64,000 nucleotides of DNA from Halobacillus salinarum (GTDB lineage: Bacteria; Bacillota; Bacilli; Bacillales; Halobacillaceae), in NCBI RefSeq assembly GCF_022919095.1, contig NZ_CP095073.1, positions 3,224,001 through 3,288,000 of the forward strand, written 5' to 3'. Shown here piece after piece: positions 17,850 through 26,190 of the stretch; position 1 is the first letter of the stretch, and every line of letters starts with the position of its first letter. The notes below the pieces were generated by a model. The model ran no database searches. It worked only from the letters and a program-made list of their open reading frames with translations, and was not told where the DNA came from. The position numbers and the translations under genes were made by a program.

Positions 17850-18400
17850 TCACAAAGCCTTGTTTTTTTCCCATTCACATATAAGCATACTGTAAATAGC
17901 AGAATCTCTCCATTTTCCCTTGATTAATAGATCTTTCCTCAGCACTCCTTCTTTGACCATCCCAATTTTATCCAACACTCTTGCAGAAGCCTCATTAGCA
18001 GGATCACAAGTTGCATATACGCGGTGAAGCTCGCACGTTTCAAAACTGTACTTTAACATCAACAGTGCTGCCTCTGTAGCATAACCACTGCCCCAGTAAC
18101 GAGGATGGATAATAAAACCGATTTCTCCTACACCATCCCAGTCATGAATGTTCATTTCAATGTTTCCAATAACTTTCTTTACTCGCTTTTCAAAAATGAC
18201 AAAAACAAATCTTCTTCGGTATCTCTTTTTTCTATCTCGTATGGCTTGAGTAACAAAGAAATGAGAATCGTCTTCTGTATTTGGTCCCATGGTTGAAATT
18301 TGCAAGCTTCTTTAAGAGAAGAATATTCATGCATAGGCTTCCAATCATCAGGAACAATTTCCCTGAGCAGGAGTCGTTTGCTTTCTTCCAGGATTTCCAT
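17850..18400 (-). pseudogene. RimJ/RimL-type GNAT acetyltransferase, one frameshift
   Basis: About 183 residues when one base is restored. The N-terminal part (MEILEESKRLLLREIVPDDW) and the rest join at the G run complementary to 18286-18288: reading GGGG instead of GGG gives PWGPNTEDDSHFF. The core has the acetyl-CoA loop HPRYWGSGYATEAA and the C-terminal NEASARVLDKIGM motif of the ribosomal-protein acetyltransferase class. All motifs survive, so the break is probably an undercalled base. ATG at 18400 with a GTGGGGG site upstream. Substrate unknown. Confidence 0.8.
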
Positions 18401-18641
18401 GCTGAGCCCCCACTCTTATACAATTATTTGATGAAGTTAAAAATGTTAAAGAATGTGACATTGTGCGCGTTTTATTTTATAAAACATTTCTAATTTAAGT
18501 ATATCCCATTTCCTATCCCTCTGCTGTTAATCAACTTCAGCAATCTAGCAGAAAAAGCTCTATGACTTTCTTTATTTTTGCATTTGTATTAGGATGAGAA
18601 AGGTATTTTTGTAAAAGCTAATGAATATTGGAGGAACCCCC

Positions 18642-19496
18642 ATGAGTAACCGGAACAAAGGAATCATACTATTACTTATCTCGGCTTTTGGTTTTTCGAT
18701 GATGGCCGCTCTCGTTAAACTATCAGGTGACCTTCCAACTGTGCAAAAAACCTTGTTTAGGAATTTAGTTTCCGCAATGATTGCGTTTGTTTTTGTAAAA
18801 TATAATAAAGAACGATTGTTTGGAAAAAAAGAAAACCAACTGTTGTTATTGTCACGATCAGCCTTTGGCTGCATAGGCATTGTATTGTTTTTTTATGCGA
18901 TCGATCACCTCGTACTTTCGGATGCTGATATGCTGAACAAACTCAGTCCATTTCTGTTGATTATTTTTTCAGCTGTATTTCTTAAAGAAAAGGCACAGAC
19001 ATACCAAATCATAGCAGTGATGATTGCATTCATTGGGACTTTGTTTATCATTAAGCCCCAGTTTTCTTTAGAAATCATCCCTTACTTATCAGGCGTTTTT
19101 TCGGCCATCTTTGCGGCAGCCGCCTACACTTTATTAAGAGTACTTGGGAGCAGAGAAAAATATTATACAGTCGTCTTCTATTTCTCATTTTTTACTACGG
19201 TCTTTCTTCTTCCATTTACAATCATTTATTATGAACCGATGTCCGTTAAACAATGGATTTACTTACTTTCAGCCGGAGTTTTTGCTACATTGGGGCAGTT
19301 TGGACTCACGATTGCTTATAAATTTGCGCCGGCAAGAGAAATTTCCATCTTCTTTTACTCAACAGTGGTCTATTCTGCGCTATTAAGTGTTTTACTCTTT
19401 GGTAAAGTTCCAGACATGTGGAGCATATTCGGTTATCTCACAATTTTTGGAGCTTCCTACTATATGTTTGTAAAAAACAATCGTCTCGCCAAATAA
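18642..19496 (+). CDS. EamA/DMT family transporter
   Basis: 284 residues, ten predicted membrane segments in two EamA repeats (about 5-135 and 150-280). The ATG at 18642 (MSNRNKG) follows TTGGAGG; an in-frame start 21 bases earlier would place the ribosome site inside the gene. Drug/metabolite transporter superfamily; substrate unknown. Own terminator downstream. Confidence 0.88.
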   Translation: MSNRNKGIILLLISAFGFSMMAALVKLSGDLPTVQKTLFRNLVSAMIAFVFVKYNKERLFGKKENQLLLLSRSAFGCIGIVLFFYAIDHLVLSDADMLNKLSPFLLIIFSAVFLKEKAQTYQIIAVMIAFIGTLFIIKPQFSLEIIPYLSGVFSAIFAAAAYTLLRVLGSREKYYTVVFYFSFFTTVFLLPFTIIYYEPMSVKQWIYLLSAGVFATLGQFGLTIAYKFAPAREISIFFYSTVVYSALLSVLLFGKVPDMWSIFGYLTIFGASYYMFVKNNRLAK

Positions 19497-19499
19497 TTT

Positions 19500-19537
19500 G
19501 ACAGCAGGAGTTACATAAACGTCCTGCTGTCTTTTTT
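19500..19537 (+). terminator. Terminator of DMT transporter gene
   Basis: GACAGCAGGA, loop, TCCTGCTGTC, then TTTTTT. Confidence 0.9.
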
Positions 19538-19807
19538 ACTGTTTATTTTTCTACGCTTCTTCTAACATGCTCTTCACGTATATAGCCCTGTATTCATCTT
19601 GAAAGTTCCATCTCTTCCGCTTATTCAAAGTAACTCCCCACGTGGCATATAAAACAGCTTATAGAAAAAACCATGGGGTTTCTCTACAAGCTGCTCTTCT
19701 TTTTATTGTTAAACTATTATATGATGGATTCAAAAACAATTACGATTCTCTTACAAAGAGGAAGAGGAAGAGGAAAACGAAAGAAAAATATTGGAGGTTC
19801 TATAAGA
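19538..19807. other. Intergenic region upstream of methyltransferase
   Basis: A/G-rich before 19800 with no supported gene; presumably carries the promoter of the following two-gene operon. Open frames exist but lack ribosome sites except the one used at 19808. Confidence 0.4.
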
Positions 19808-20455
19808 ATGATTCCAAACGAACTTAAAACTCATCTCGGAATTGCGTATGACCAGCAGGCTGCCCAAAGAGACCGGAGTACCATCCAGCAGTGGAAAATA
19901 AGAGAAAGACATTTTTTTCTCCAAAATTTATTAAAAGAAAATAAGAGGACCTTGCTTGAAGTAGGGGCAGGACCGGGCAAGGATAGTCTGTATTTCCAGA
20001 AAGCCGGACTGGATGTCTTTGCAACCGATCTATCTCATGAAATGATCAAGCTGTGCAGAAATAAAGGATTAAAATCCGCCCAGATGAGTTTTGATGAGCT
20101 CTCGTTTCCCTCTGCCACTTTTGACAGTGTATGGGCACTAAACTGCTTACTGCATGTGCCAAAATCACAGCTCCACTACGTATTGCTCGAAATTAGACGA
20201 GTCTTAAAAGAAGAGGGGCTATTTTATATGGGGGTTTATGGAGGAATCGATCACGAAGGCATTTGGGAACAGGATTTTCATGAACCTAAACGCTTTTTTT
20301 CCTTTTATACGAACGCACAGATTCTCCAAATCGCAAAATCCTACTTTGAGTTAGTCGACTTTCATGATATCCCTAAAGAAGATATAGGAGATGGCAACCA
20401 TCACTTTCAAGGGCTGCTTTTAAGAAAGTCTGCGAAGAAAGGAGAAAAAATATGA
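19808..20455 (+). CDS. Class I SAM-dependent methyltransferase
   Basis: About 215 residues, Methyltransf_11/25 type. Motif I LLEVGAGPGKDSLYF near 53, acidic residue after strand 2 (VFATDLSHEMI) and motif IV-like FDSVWALNCLLHVP near 115 are present. I choose ATG 19808 (MIPNELK), nine bases after GGAGGT. Overlaps the next gene by four bases (ATGA). Substrate unknown. Confidence 0.85.
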   Translation: MIPNELKTHLGIAYDQQAAQRDRSTIQQWKIRERHFFLQNLLKENKRTLLEVGAGPGKDSLYFQKAGLDVFATDLSHEMIKLCRNKGLKSAQMSFDELSFPSATFDSVWALNCLLHVPKSQLHYVLLEIRRVLKEEGLFYMGVYGGIDHEGIWEQDFHEPKRFFSFYTNAQILQIAKSYFELVDFHDIPKEDIGDGNHHFQGLLLRKSAKKGEKI

Positions 20456-21429
20456 TCCCTGCAAAACTACAGCCCGGCGATGAAGTGAGGATCATTTCCC
20501 CGGCAGAAAGCATGGAAATTATTGCTCCTGACCAACAAAAACTGGCCGTAACACGACTGAGAAAGTCAGGCCTTGAGGTATCGTTTAGTAAGCATGTCAG
20601 TGATAAAGCACCACTGCTCGCAACGAGTATCGACCATAGGGTGCAGGACATTCACGATGCCTTTCTTGACCCAGCAGTGAAAGCCGTCCTTACCACGATT
20701 GGTGGATTTGAAAGTAACCAGCTTCTCCGTTACATAAACTACGATATCATAAGAAAGAATCCAAAGATTTTTTGCGGCTATTCAGATATCACTGTACTTT
20801 CCAACGCCTTCTACCAAAAAGCTGGACTTGTCACATACTCCGGCCCGCATTTTTCTACATTTGGGATGGAGAAAGGCCTTGAGTACACGTTAGAGTACTT
20901 TGAAAAAGCTTTTTTTACTGACGACTCATATACCATTCCACAGGCGGAAACATGGAGCGATGATTCATGGTTTATCGACCAGGAAAAGCGTACCTTTCAT
21001 AAAAATCACGGGTATAAAGTAATCAATGAAGGAAAAACCACAGGCAGGACAATAGGCGGAAACCTCTGCTCCCTTAATCTCCTGCAGGGAACTGAATACA
21101 TGCCCTCCTTAAAGGAGGCAGTGGTATTCGTAGAAGATGATTACATGTCCATCCCGGAAACGTTTGATCGAGATCTTCAATCCCTTATCCATCAACCATC
21201 CTTTCAGGAAGCCAAAGGATTAGTAGTAGGGAGATTTCAAGAAAAGTCCGGCATGACTATGGAACTGCTGGAAGAAATTATTCGTACCAAAAAAGAGCTT
21301 GATCACCTTCCAGTCATCGTAAATGCAAGCTTTGGGCATACGACACCTCAGTTTACCTTTCCAATTGGAGGAAGAGTGACATTAGAGGCAGATCGTGAAG
21401 GAGCTTTTATTAAGATCATTGAACATTAA
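20452..21429 (+). CDS. S66 family peptidase (LD-carboxypeptidase/MccF-like)
   Basis: 325 residues, serine peptidase of family S66, which cleaves L,D-peptide bonds in murein peptides or inactivates microcin C-type nucleotide peptides. The nucleophile elbow GYSDITVLSN is near residue 111; the Glu and His of the triad are expected in VVFVEDDY and NASFGHTTPQFTFPIGG. The sequence is closer to the MccF-like branch common in Bacillus than to LdcA. Translationally coupled to the methyltransferase gene upstream. Confidence 0.88.
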   Translation: MIPAKLQPGDEVRIISPAESMEIIAPDQQKLAVTRLRKSGLEVSFSKHVSDKAPLLATSIDHRVQDIHDAFLDPAVKAVLTTIGGFESNQLLRYINYDIIRKNPKIFCGYSDITVLSNAFYQKAGLVTYSGPHFSTFGMEKGLEYTLEYFEKAFFTDDSYTIPQAETWSDDSWFIDQEKRTFHKNHGYKVINEGKTTGRTIGGNLCSLNLLQGTEYMPSLKEAVVFVEDDYMSIPETFDRDLQSLIHQPSFQEAKGLVVGRFQEKSGMTMELLEEIIRTKKELDHLPVIVNASFGHTTPQFTFPIGGRVTLEADREGAFIKIIEH

Positions 21430-21435
21430 GTGCAA

Positions 21436-21467
21436 CGTGCCCGAACGTGTTCTCAACAGTTCGGGCA
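21436..21467. terminator. Hairpin after S66 peptidase gene
   Basis: GTGCCCGAAC pairs with GTTCGGGCAC; no strong T run. Possible terminator between convergent genes. Confidence 0.5.
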
Positions 21468-21502
21468 CGCTCAATCCTCACCTTTTAAACTCTTATTTAT
21501 GC

Positions 21503-22255
21503 TTAGATTAGATCATACAGCCTGTATACTTTTCCATTTTTTATCGACTTAGGATCATTGACGAGATCAATGAATACAGCCGCTACCGTATCTGGAGAGC
21601 GCAGCTTCCCTTCTTCCTTCAACTGTCTAAAATCTTCCACATCCTGAAAGGCTTCTTTAGAACTGGCACGAATTTCGCTTTGCATATCTGTATCCACCAC
21701 TCCGGGGCTGAACGCAAAAATAATATGGTCATCGTCTCGCTGCTCCATTGCCGCTGTCTCAGTAAATTTGTTAATCGCTGCCTTCCCGCTGCTATATACA
21801 CTCCAGCCATGGACAGATTTTTCCGCTGCCCCCGAAGTAATGTTAATCAGCATAGAGGAAATTCCGTGTTGATTTGCCTCATAAAGGCAGCGATTAAATA
21901 AAAGCATAGGAACTGCCACATTAATTTGTAAATGCTTCAAGAGTTTATCCGGCTGAAGACGCCCCACTTTCTCAACTGGTTCAATGACTCCTGCGTTATT
22001 GATCAAATAAACATAATGGGTTTGCTCATGAAATACGTGTTTTACTACTTGCTCTAAGCAGTTTTCTACCAGGTTCTGCTCACTTAAATCACAACTGAAG
22101 TGCTTGTATTCTACGTTTTGGGCTGCAGCTAATTGTTCAAGTTCTTGATTTTTTGTTCGCGAAATCCCGACTATATTGACATTTTTCTCAATAAACTTCT
22201 TGGCAAAAGCTTCGCCTATTCCTCTTGAATCTCCTGTAACAATGGCATAGTGCAT
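21503..22255 (-). CDS. SDR family oxidoreductase, YueD-like
   Basis: 250 residues, short-chain dehydrogenase. NADP site TGDSRGIGEAFAKK (TGxxxGIG), NNAG motif in LINNAGVIEP, and catalytic Ser-Tyr-Lys as NITSGAAEKS...YSSGKAA. It resembles the B. subtilis YueD benzil reductase/sepiapterin-reductase-like group. Single gene, ATG after AGGAGGTCAATTA. Confidence 0.85.
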   Translation of the reverse strand: MHYAIVTGDSRGIGEAFAKKFIEKNVNIVGISRTKNQELEQLAAAQNVEYKHFSCDLSEQNLVENCLEQVVKHVFHEQTHYVYLINNAGVIEPVEKVGRLQPDKLLKHLQINVAVPMLLFNRCLYEANQHGISSMLINITSGAAEKSVHGWSVYSSGKAAINKFTETAAMEQRDDDHIIFAFSPGVVDTDMQSEIRASSKEAFQDVEDFRQLKEEGKLRSPDTVAAVFIDLVNDPKSIKNGKVYRLYDLI

Positions 22256-22398
22256 TTAATTGACCTCCTTAATTTTTCTATACTACATGTTCCCTGTCCA
22301 CGCTTCAAAAAACTTGGATACTTTAAATATCTTTACATCTTTTTGCCCAACATATATGATAAGTAAAGCAGAATTCTGAGCGACCGAAGGAGACTACC

Positions 22399-23031
22399 AT
22401 GAAATATGTATACTTATTTCTAATCTATCTCGCCGGCCTGACTGTTTCAAGCTTAGGTCTTGCGCTGATTATACGTTCTGGTCTGGGCGTAGGTCCTGGC
22501 GACAGCGTAGCTGTTGGTGTATCCATGCACTTTCCAATTACTGTGGGAAATGTAATGATCATAGCCTTCGTCATCCTGCTTGGCATCAATACGTGGCTTG
22601 AACGTAAACGGCCGCAGTTTGAGTCGCTCATTCCAATAATTATTCGCGGCAGAACCGTGGATTTTTTCTTATATGGTTTACTGGAAAATGCCAGTTATGA
22701 AGTTTGGTGGTCCCAGTGGGGAATTTTTTCGCTTGGTCTGGTGGCTACAGCCGTCGGAGTTGCCGTTTATTTAAGGACGCCCTTTCCCCGGATCCCCCTC
22801 GATCATTTTATGATGATCGTAAACGAAAAAACGAACCAGTCAAAAAGCTCAGTCCGTATTTTTGCTGAATCAGGAATGGCCCTTATCGGTTATTTATTAG
22901 GTGCTCCTGTCGGCTTAGGAACGCTCATTGTGGCCCTTCTTCTCGGCCCCATTATCCAGTTTTCCTACCAATGGTCGCGGCCTATTGCTAAACTCTGGGC
23001 CTCTCCGGAGCATGTTAGAGAAAGTTCTTAA
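22399..23031 (+). CDS. YczE/YyaS/YitT family membrane protein
   Basis: 210 residues, five or six membrane segments, family start with LALIIRSGLGVGPGDSVAVG near 21. This matches the YczE-type proteins of Bacillus, whose role is not firmly known (YczE has been linked to surfactin production in B. subtilis). ATG after GAAGGAG. Confidence 0.85.
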   Translation: MKYVYLFLIYLAGLTVSSLGLALIIRSGLGVGPGDSVAVGVSMHFPITVGNVMIIAFVILLGINTWLERKRPQFESLIPIIIRGRTVDFFLYGLLENASYEVWWSQWGIFSLGLVATAVGVAVYLRTPFPRIPLDHFMMIVNEKTNQSKSSVRIFAESGMALIGYLLGAPVGLGTLIVALLLGPIIQFSYQWSRPIAKLWASPEHVRESS

Positions 23032-23039
23032 CAAACTAT

Positions 23040-23079
23040 AAAAGTGTGCTGCAGGAAAGATCCTCAGCACACTTTTTTA
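23040..23079. terminator. Terminator after YczE-like gene
   Basis: AAAGTGTGCTG, loop, CAGCACACTTTTTTA. Separates it from a convergent gene. Confidence 0.9.
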
Positions 23080-23526
23080 TTCTCTGTTTAAAGTTAAATT
23101 CGTAACCCCTTTTTCCTCAAGCTCTCTTCCAATTCGTTCTTCCAGCTCCAGCTGGGTTTTCATCATTTCTTCACTTAATTCACCTGAGGTTACAGAAGCA
23201 CCGTATTTATCAATCATTTCTTTCTCTGTCAGTTTTTCAACAAGTTTATCCCAAAAGCTGAATTCATCATATTCTTCGACATATTGATCAAGAAGTGACG
23301 ATTCGAAATCGATATCTAAGTCGTATACGCCGAGTTCTTCCTGATGGATAATTTTATCTTCAAGTCCTGCTTCCTTATATTTAGATAGAATAATCTCCCG
23401 GATCTCCTCTACATCTTCGTCTAAATCATCGAGACGGATAGAATTAACTACCCAGCTTCCTAGAAAAATGGTTTCCACTAACTTTTCATATTGATCCCGG
23501 CTGAATTCTATTTTTATTTTATCCAT
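23077..23526 (-). CDS. Hypothetical acidic protein
   Basis: 149 residues, very rich in Asp and Glu, cytosolic, no family recognised. Predicted mostly helical with the segment EEVRELEERI-like heptads towards the end (ELEERIGRELEEK), suggesting a short coiled coil. Start set at ATG 23526 (MDKIKIEF), after AAAGGAGAC. Lies downstream of the ASCH gene on the same strand with a 56-base gap. Confidence 0.7.
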   Translation of the reverse strand: MDKIKIEFSRDQYEKLVETIFLGSWVVNSIRLDDLDEDVEEIREIILSKYKEAGLEDKIIHQEELGVYDLDIDFESSLLDQYVEEYDEFSFWDKLVEKLTEKEMIDKYGASVTSGELSEEMMKTQLELEERIGRELEEKGVTNLTLNRE

Positions 23527-23582
23527 AAATAGTCTCCTTTCTGAATGTTCCTCCCTGTAATAGGGAGGAACTGTTGTCTTTA

Positions 23583-23960
23583 TTATGATGAAAAAATCGT
23601 TCGTAAAGGGAAAAAACGGCTGCTCAAGCTGATCTGAATAGCAAGAGCTCCCCATTTATTCTCCTGTTCTTTCGTATAGATTTGATACGTACTGTTTAAC
23701 AGCTCTTCGTGACTGCAATTTTCTTTCGCAAGATCTTCTTTAGGGATCGTTTTAAATAATTGATCAAAACTGACAAACGTTCTGAGGTCCAAAATATCGA
23801 CCAACAGCGTTTCCCTTTTGTCCGGGAGACAGGTAAATTCAATTTGATCGCCTTTTCTTAACCGCTTCCGCTTCGTATCATTTAAGCGAATTTCGTAGAG
23901 TTTGTCTCCCTGTCTAATTAACTGAAACGGGTTTTCGTTTAACCCCATAAAGTGAATCAT
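23583..23960 (-). CDS. ASCH-domain protein
   Basis: 125 residues. The segment MGLNENPFQLIRQGDKLYEIRLNDTKRKRLRKGDQIEF is the typical first half of an ASCH domain (predicted RNA binding, related to PUA). ATG at 23960 after GGGGGAG. A role in translation or RNA control is inferred from the fold only. Confidence 0.8.
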   Translation of the reverse strand: MIHFMGLNENPFQLIRQGDKLYEIRLNDTKRKRLRKGDQIEFTCLPDKRETLLVDILDLRTFVSFDQLFKTIPKEDLAKENCSHEELLNSTYQIYTKEQENKWGALAIQISLSSRFFPLRTIFSS

Positions 23961-23984
23961 GCTGCTCCCCCCTTACTCGTTTCA

Positions 23985-24869
23985 TTATGCTGTTGTCTCT
24001 TTAAAAATAGAACGTGACCCTGCAAGACCGGCGTCTTTCTCATAAGTCCGTTGTAAATTACGAGTAAGCGGGCCGGGTTTTCCTTCCCCAATCACCAGGT
24101 CATCCACCTTAGTGACGGGCATCACTTCTGCTGTACTGCTGGTCAGAAAGAGTTCCTCAGCATACTGCAGATCTTCTAATCGAAAGGCTTCTTCAATAAA
24201 GGGGATTTCCTCATCTTCACAAAACTTATGAACACGTGAACGCACGCACCCATGAAGAATATTCTTCTTTGCAGGATGGGTGTACACTTTCCCTTCACGA
24301 ACTAAGTAAATATTTGAAGAGCTGCACTCAGTAACTTCGCCGTCCTTATGCAGGATGGCTTCAAAACTTCCCTTTTCTTCTGCTTCCTGTTTGGCTATTA
24401 CGTTGGGCAGCAAATTTAAACTCTTAATGTAACACCATTCCCAGCGTACATCTGGATAGGAAATGGCCGATATGCCTTCTTTCATCAATTTTGTTTTTCT
24501 TGGTAGATCCTGCACATACGCATATAAGTTAGCCGTGGTATCAATTGGAAAAGCATGCTCCCGTGGTGCAGAGCCTCTAGTGATCTGCATGTATACTTTG
24601 GCATTGGTTTCTACTTTATTTTTTGTTAATAGATCACTTAGCCGTTGATACATTTCCTGTTTTTCTAATGGAATCTGCAATTTCACAGCCTCTGCAGATC
24701 GGTATAAGCGCTCCACATGTTCGTCGATCAAGTAATACTCTCCGTCATAAACACGGATGACTTCATAAATGCCGTCTCCAAATTGCAGTCCTCTTTCTTC
24801 AAAGGGATACTTAAGCTCATTTTTATTAACAAATTCTTGTTCAGTCAAAACATAATCATAAACACTCAT
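23985..24869 (-). CDS. dat: D-amino acid transaminase
   Basis: 294 residues, fold-type IV PLP enzyme that makes D-glutamate from D-alanine for peptidoglycan. Motifs: FEERGLQFGDGIYEVIRVY near 24, the Schiff-base lysine in WCYIKSLNLLPNVIAKQEA near 145, and TECSSSNIYLVREG near 177. Length fits the family (about 280-300). ATG at 24869 (MSVYDYV) follows AAGGAGGC. Downstream of the UMP-kinase-like gene on the same strand. Confidence 0.92.
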   Translation of the reverse strand: MSVYDYVLTEQEFVNKNELKYPFEERGLQFGDGIYEVIRVYDGEYYLIDEHVERLYRSAEAVKLQIPLEKQEMYQRLSDLLTKNKVETNAKVYMQITRGSAPREHAFPIDTTANLYAYVQDLPRKTKLMKEGISAISYPDVRWEWCYIKSLNLLPNVIAKQEAEEKGSFEAILHKDGEVTECSSSNIYLVREGKVYTHPAKKNILHGCVRSRVHKFCEDEEIPFIEEAFRLEDLQYAEELFLTSSTAEVMPVTKVDDLVIGEGKPGPLTRNLQRTYEKDAGLAGSRSIFKETTA

Positions 24870-24974
24870 GGTAAAGCCTCCTTTAATCATCTACCATAGT
24901 CAACGATTAGTTTACCAAAAATAACCTAGGTTTGTGTGCAATTTGCTAAATGTTCTGAATATAAAACAAAAGGC

Positions 24975-25715
24975 CTATTCATCTTCAAAAAATGTTGATG
25001 CCTTTCGGCTGACTAACGTCCCTAAATTATGTCCATTACACAATTCCTTCATTACTCCGGGTTGGTCGAAATTAAAGATATGGACGGGTTTATTATGGTC
25101 ACGTGCAAGCAGCAATGCAGATTGGTCCATGACTTGAATGTTTTTCAAAAGAATATCATCATAATTCAGCGTTCTGTACAAGCGTGCATTTTTTTCTTTT
25201 AAAGGGTCAGCAGAATAAACACCATTGATTCCTTGTTTAGCTGCCAAAATGGCATCACATTCCAATTCAACGGCACGCTGAACTGCCGGATAATCTGTTG
25301 TCACAAGCGGCTGGCCATTGCCTCCAGCAAGAATGATTACGTAACCTTTCCTCAAATGATGCATTGCTTTCAAACGAATGTACGGCTCGGCAACAGAGGG
25401 CATCGGAATGGAAGTCATCACTCTCACTTCCTGAGCAGTCTTATTCCTCAAAACTCCTCTCATCATTAAACTGTTAATAACCGTACCGACAGTCCCTATG
25501 TTATCTGCTTCTACTCGATCAATCCCCCAGGTTTCTGCCGTCCTCCCGCGAAAAATGTTGCCTCCTCCTACGACTATGGCAACCTCAACACCTGATTCGA
25601 CAAGTGAAATGACTTCATTGGAAATATGATCTAGACAGGTGTGGTCAAAGTTCTCCATTCCTTGGCCGCTTAATGCCCCTCCACTGATTTTTAACAATAT
25701 TCTTTTATACCTCAT
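24975..25715 (-). CDS. UMP kinase-like protein (second PyrH)
   Basis: 246 residues, amino acid kinase fold. RILLKISGGALSGQ at the start, VVGGGNIFRG near 53 and the nucleotide loop AAKQGINGVYSADP near 162 match PyrH. The normal pyrH of Bacilli sits in rpsB-tsf-pyrH-frr, which is not here, so this is probably an additional copy. Start at ATG 25715, after GAGGAGGGCAGC. A terminator and a small leader ORF lie directly upstream, so expression is probably attenuated. Confidence 0.85.
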   Translation of the reverse strand: MRYKRILLKISGGALSGQGMENFDHTCLDHISNEVISLVESGVEVAIVVGGGNIFRGRTAETWGIDRVEADNIGTVGTVINSLMMRGVLRNKTAQEVRVMTSIPMPSVAEPYIRLKAMHHLRKGYVIILAGGNGQPLVTTDYPAVQRAVELECDAILAAKQGINGVYSADPLKEKNARLYRTLNYDDILLKNIQVMDQSALLLARDHNKPVHIFNFDQPGVMKELCNGHNLGTLVSRKASTFFEDE

Positions 25716-25732
25716 GCTGCCCTCCTCTGAAG

Positions 25733-25770
25733 AGATAAAAAACAAGCATAGACATCCCGGTCCATGCTTG
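25733..25770 (-). terminator. Attenuator terminator before UMP kinase-like gene
   Basis: On the - strand: CAAGCATGGAC, loop CGGGAT, GTCTATGCTTG, then TTTTTT. An eleven-pair stem with one G-T. It begins two bases after the stop codon of the leader ORF and ends 18 bases before the kinase start. Confidence 0.85.
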
Positions 25771-25771
25771 C

Positions 25772-25837
25772 CTAATTAAAACGGGAAATGGATTGGCTGA
25801 CAACAGCGATTAAACTCCTAATTACTGAACGACTCAT
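25772..25837 (-). CDS. Leader peptide upstream of UMP kinase-like gene
   Basis: 21-codon ORF starting MSRSVIRSL and ending SQSISRFN, with an AAAGGAGG ribosome site. Its end sequence (ATTTCCCG, 25782-25789) can pair with CGGGAAAT at its own start region (25839-25846) and with the CGGGA loop of the terminator, giving mutually exclusive folds. This layout fits ribosome-mediated attenuation. The inducing condition is unknown. Confidence 0.65.
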   Translation of the reverse strand: MSRSVIRSLIAVVSQSISRFN

Positions 25838-25876
25838 TATTTCCCGCCTCCTTTATTATCCCATCAAACTACGTTT

Positions 25877-25904
25877 ATTTTACCATAGGCCTATTAAGTT
25901 GTAA
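25877..25904 (-). promoter_or_regulatory. Promoter of leader-UMP kinase unit
   Basis: On the - strand TTACAA, 16-base spacer, TAAAAT, about 40 bases before the leader ORF. Confidence 0.55.
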
Positions 25905-25982
25905 CCTTGCTTTTTCCGCTAAATATAGTCAACGTTTTTCTTAATTCTTTGTTAAGGGTTTTATGAAAGTAAATAAATCAAA

Positions 25983-26011
25983 TTGACAACTCGCCGAATA
26001 AGTGATACTTT
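25983..26011 (+). promoter_or_regulatory. Promoter of c-di-GMP riboswitch operon
   Basis: TTGACA at 25983-25988, 17-base spacer, extended TG-A-TACTTT at 26006-26011. Start expected near 26018, just before the aptamer. Confidence 0.75.
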
Positions 26012-26027
26012 TTTCATGGTAAAAAAA

Positions 26028-26122
26028 GAATAGTTGGCAAACTTATTGAAAGATAAGGACGCAAAGCTCCAGGTCTAAAACGGAATCCCGTCACGATGGC
26101 TGAGCTGCACCAGGCACTATTC
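26028..26122 (+). ncRNA. Cyclic di-GMP-I (GEMM-I) riboswitch
   Basis: Hallmarks of the class are present in order: closing stem GAATAGT/ACTATTC, GGCAAAC, hairpin CTTAT-GAAA-ATAAG with GAAA tetraloop, then the core GGACGCAAAGC, GGTCTAAAA, and ATGGCTGAGCTGC as receptor side. A terminator follows at 26130-26158, so it acts at transcription termination. It precedes a decarboxylase-chemoreceptor operon, tying these to c-di-GMP levels. Confidence 0.92.
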
Positions 26123-26129
26123 GTACAAC

Positions 26130-26158
26130 GTATCCTTTCTTTGCAAGGATACTTTTTT
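26130..26158 (+). terminator. Riboswitch expression-platform terminator
   Basis: GTATCCTT, loop, AAGGATAC, then TTTTTT; 30 bases before the decarboxylase start. Confidence 0.9.
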
Positions 26159-26190
26159 ATGTATACAAACGATAAGGGAGAAATGAAACT

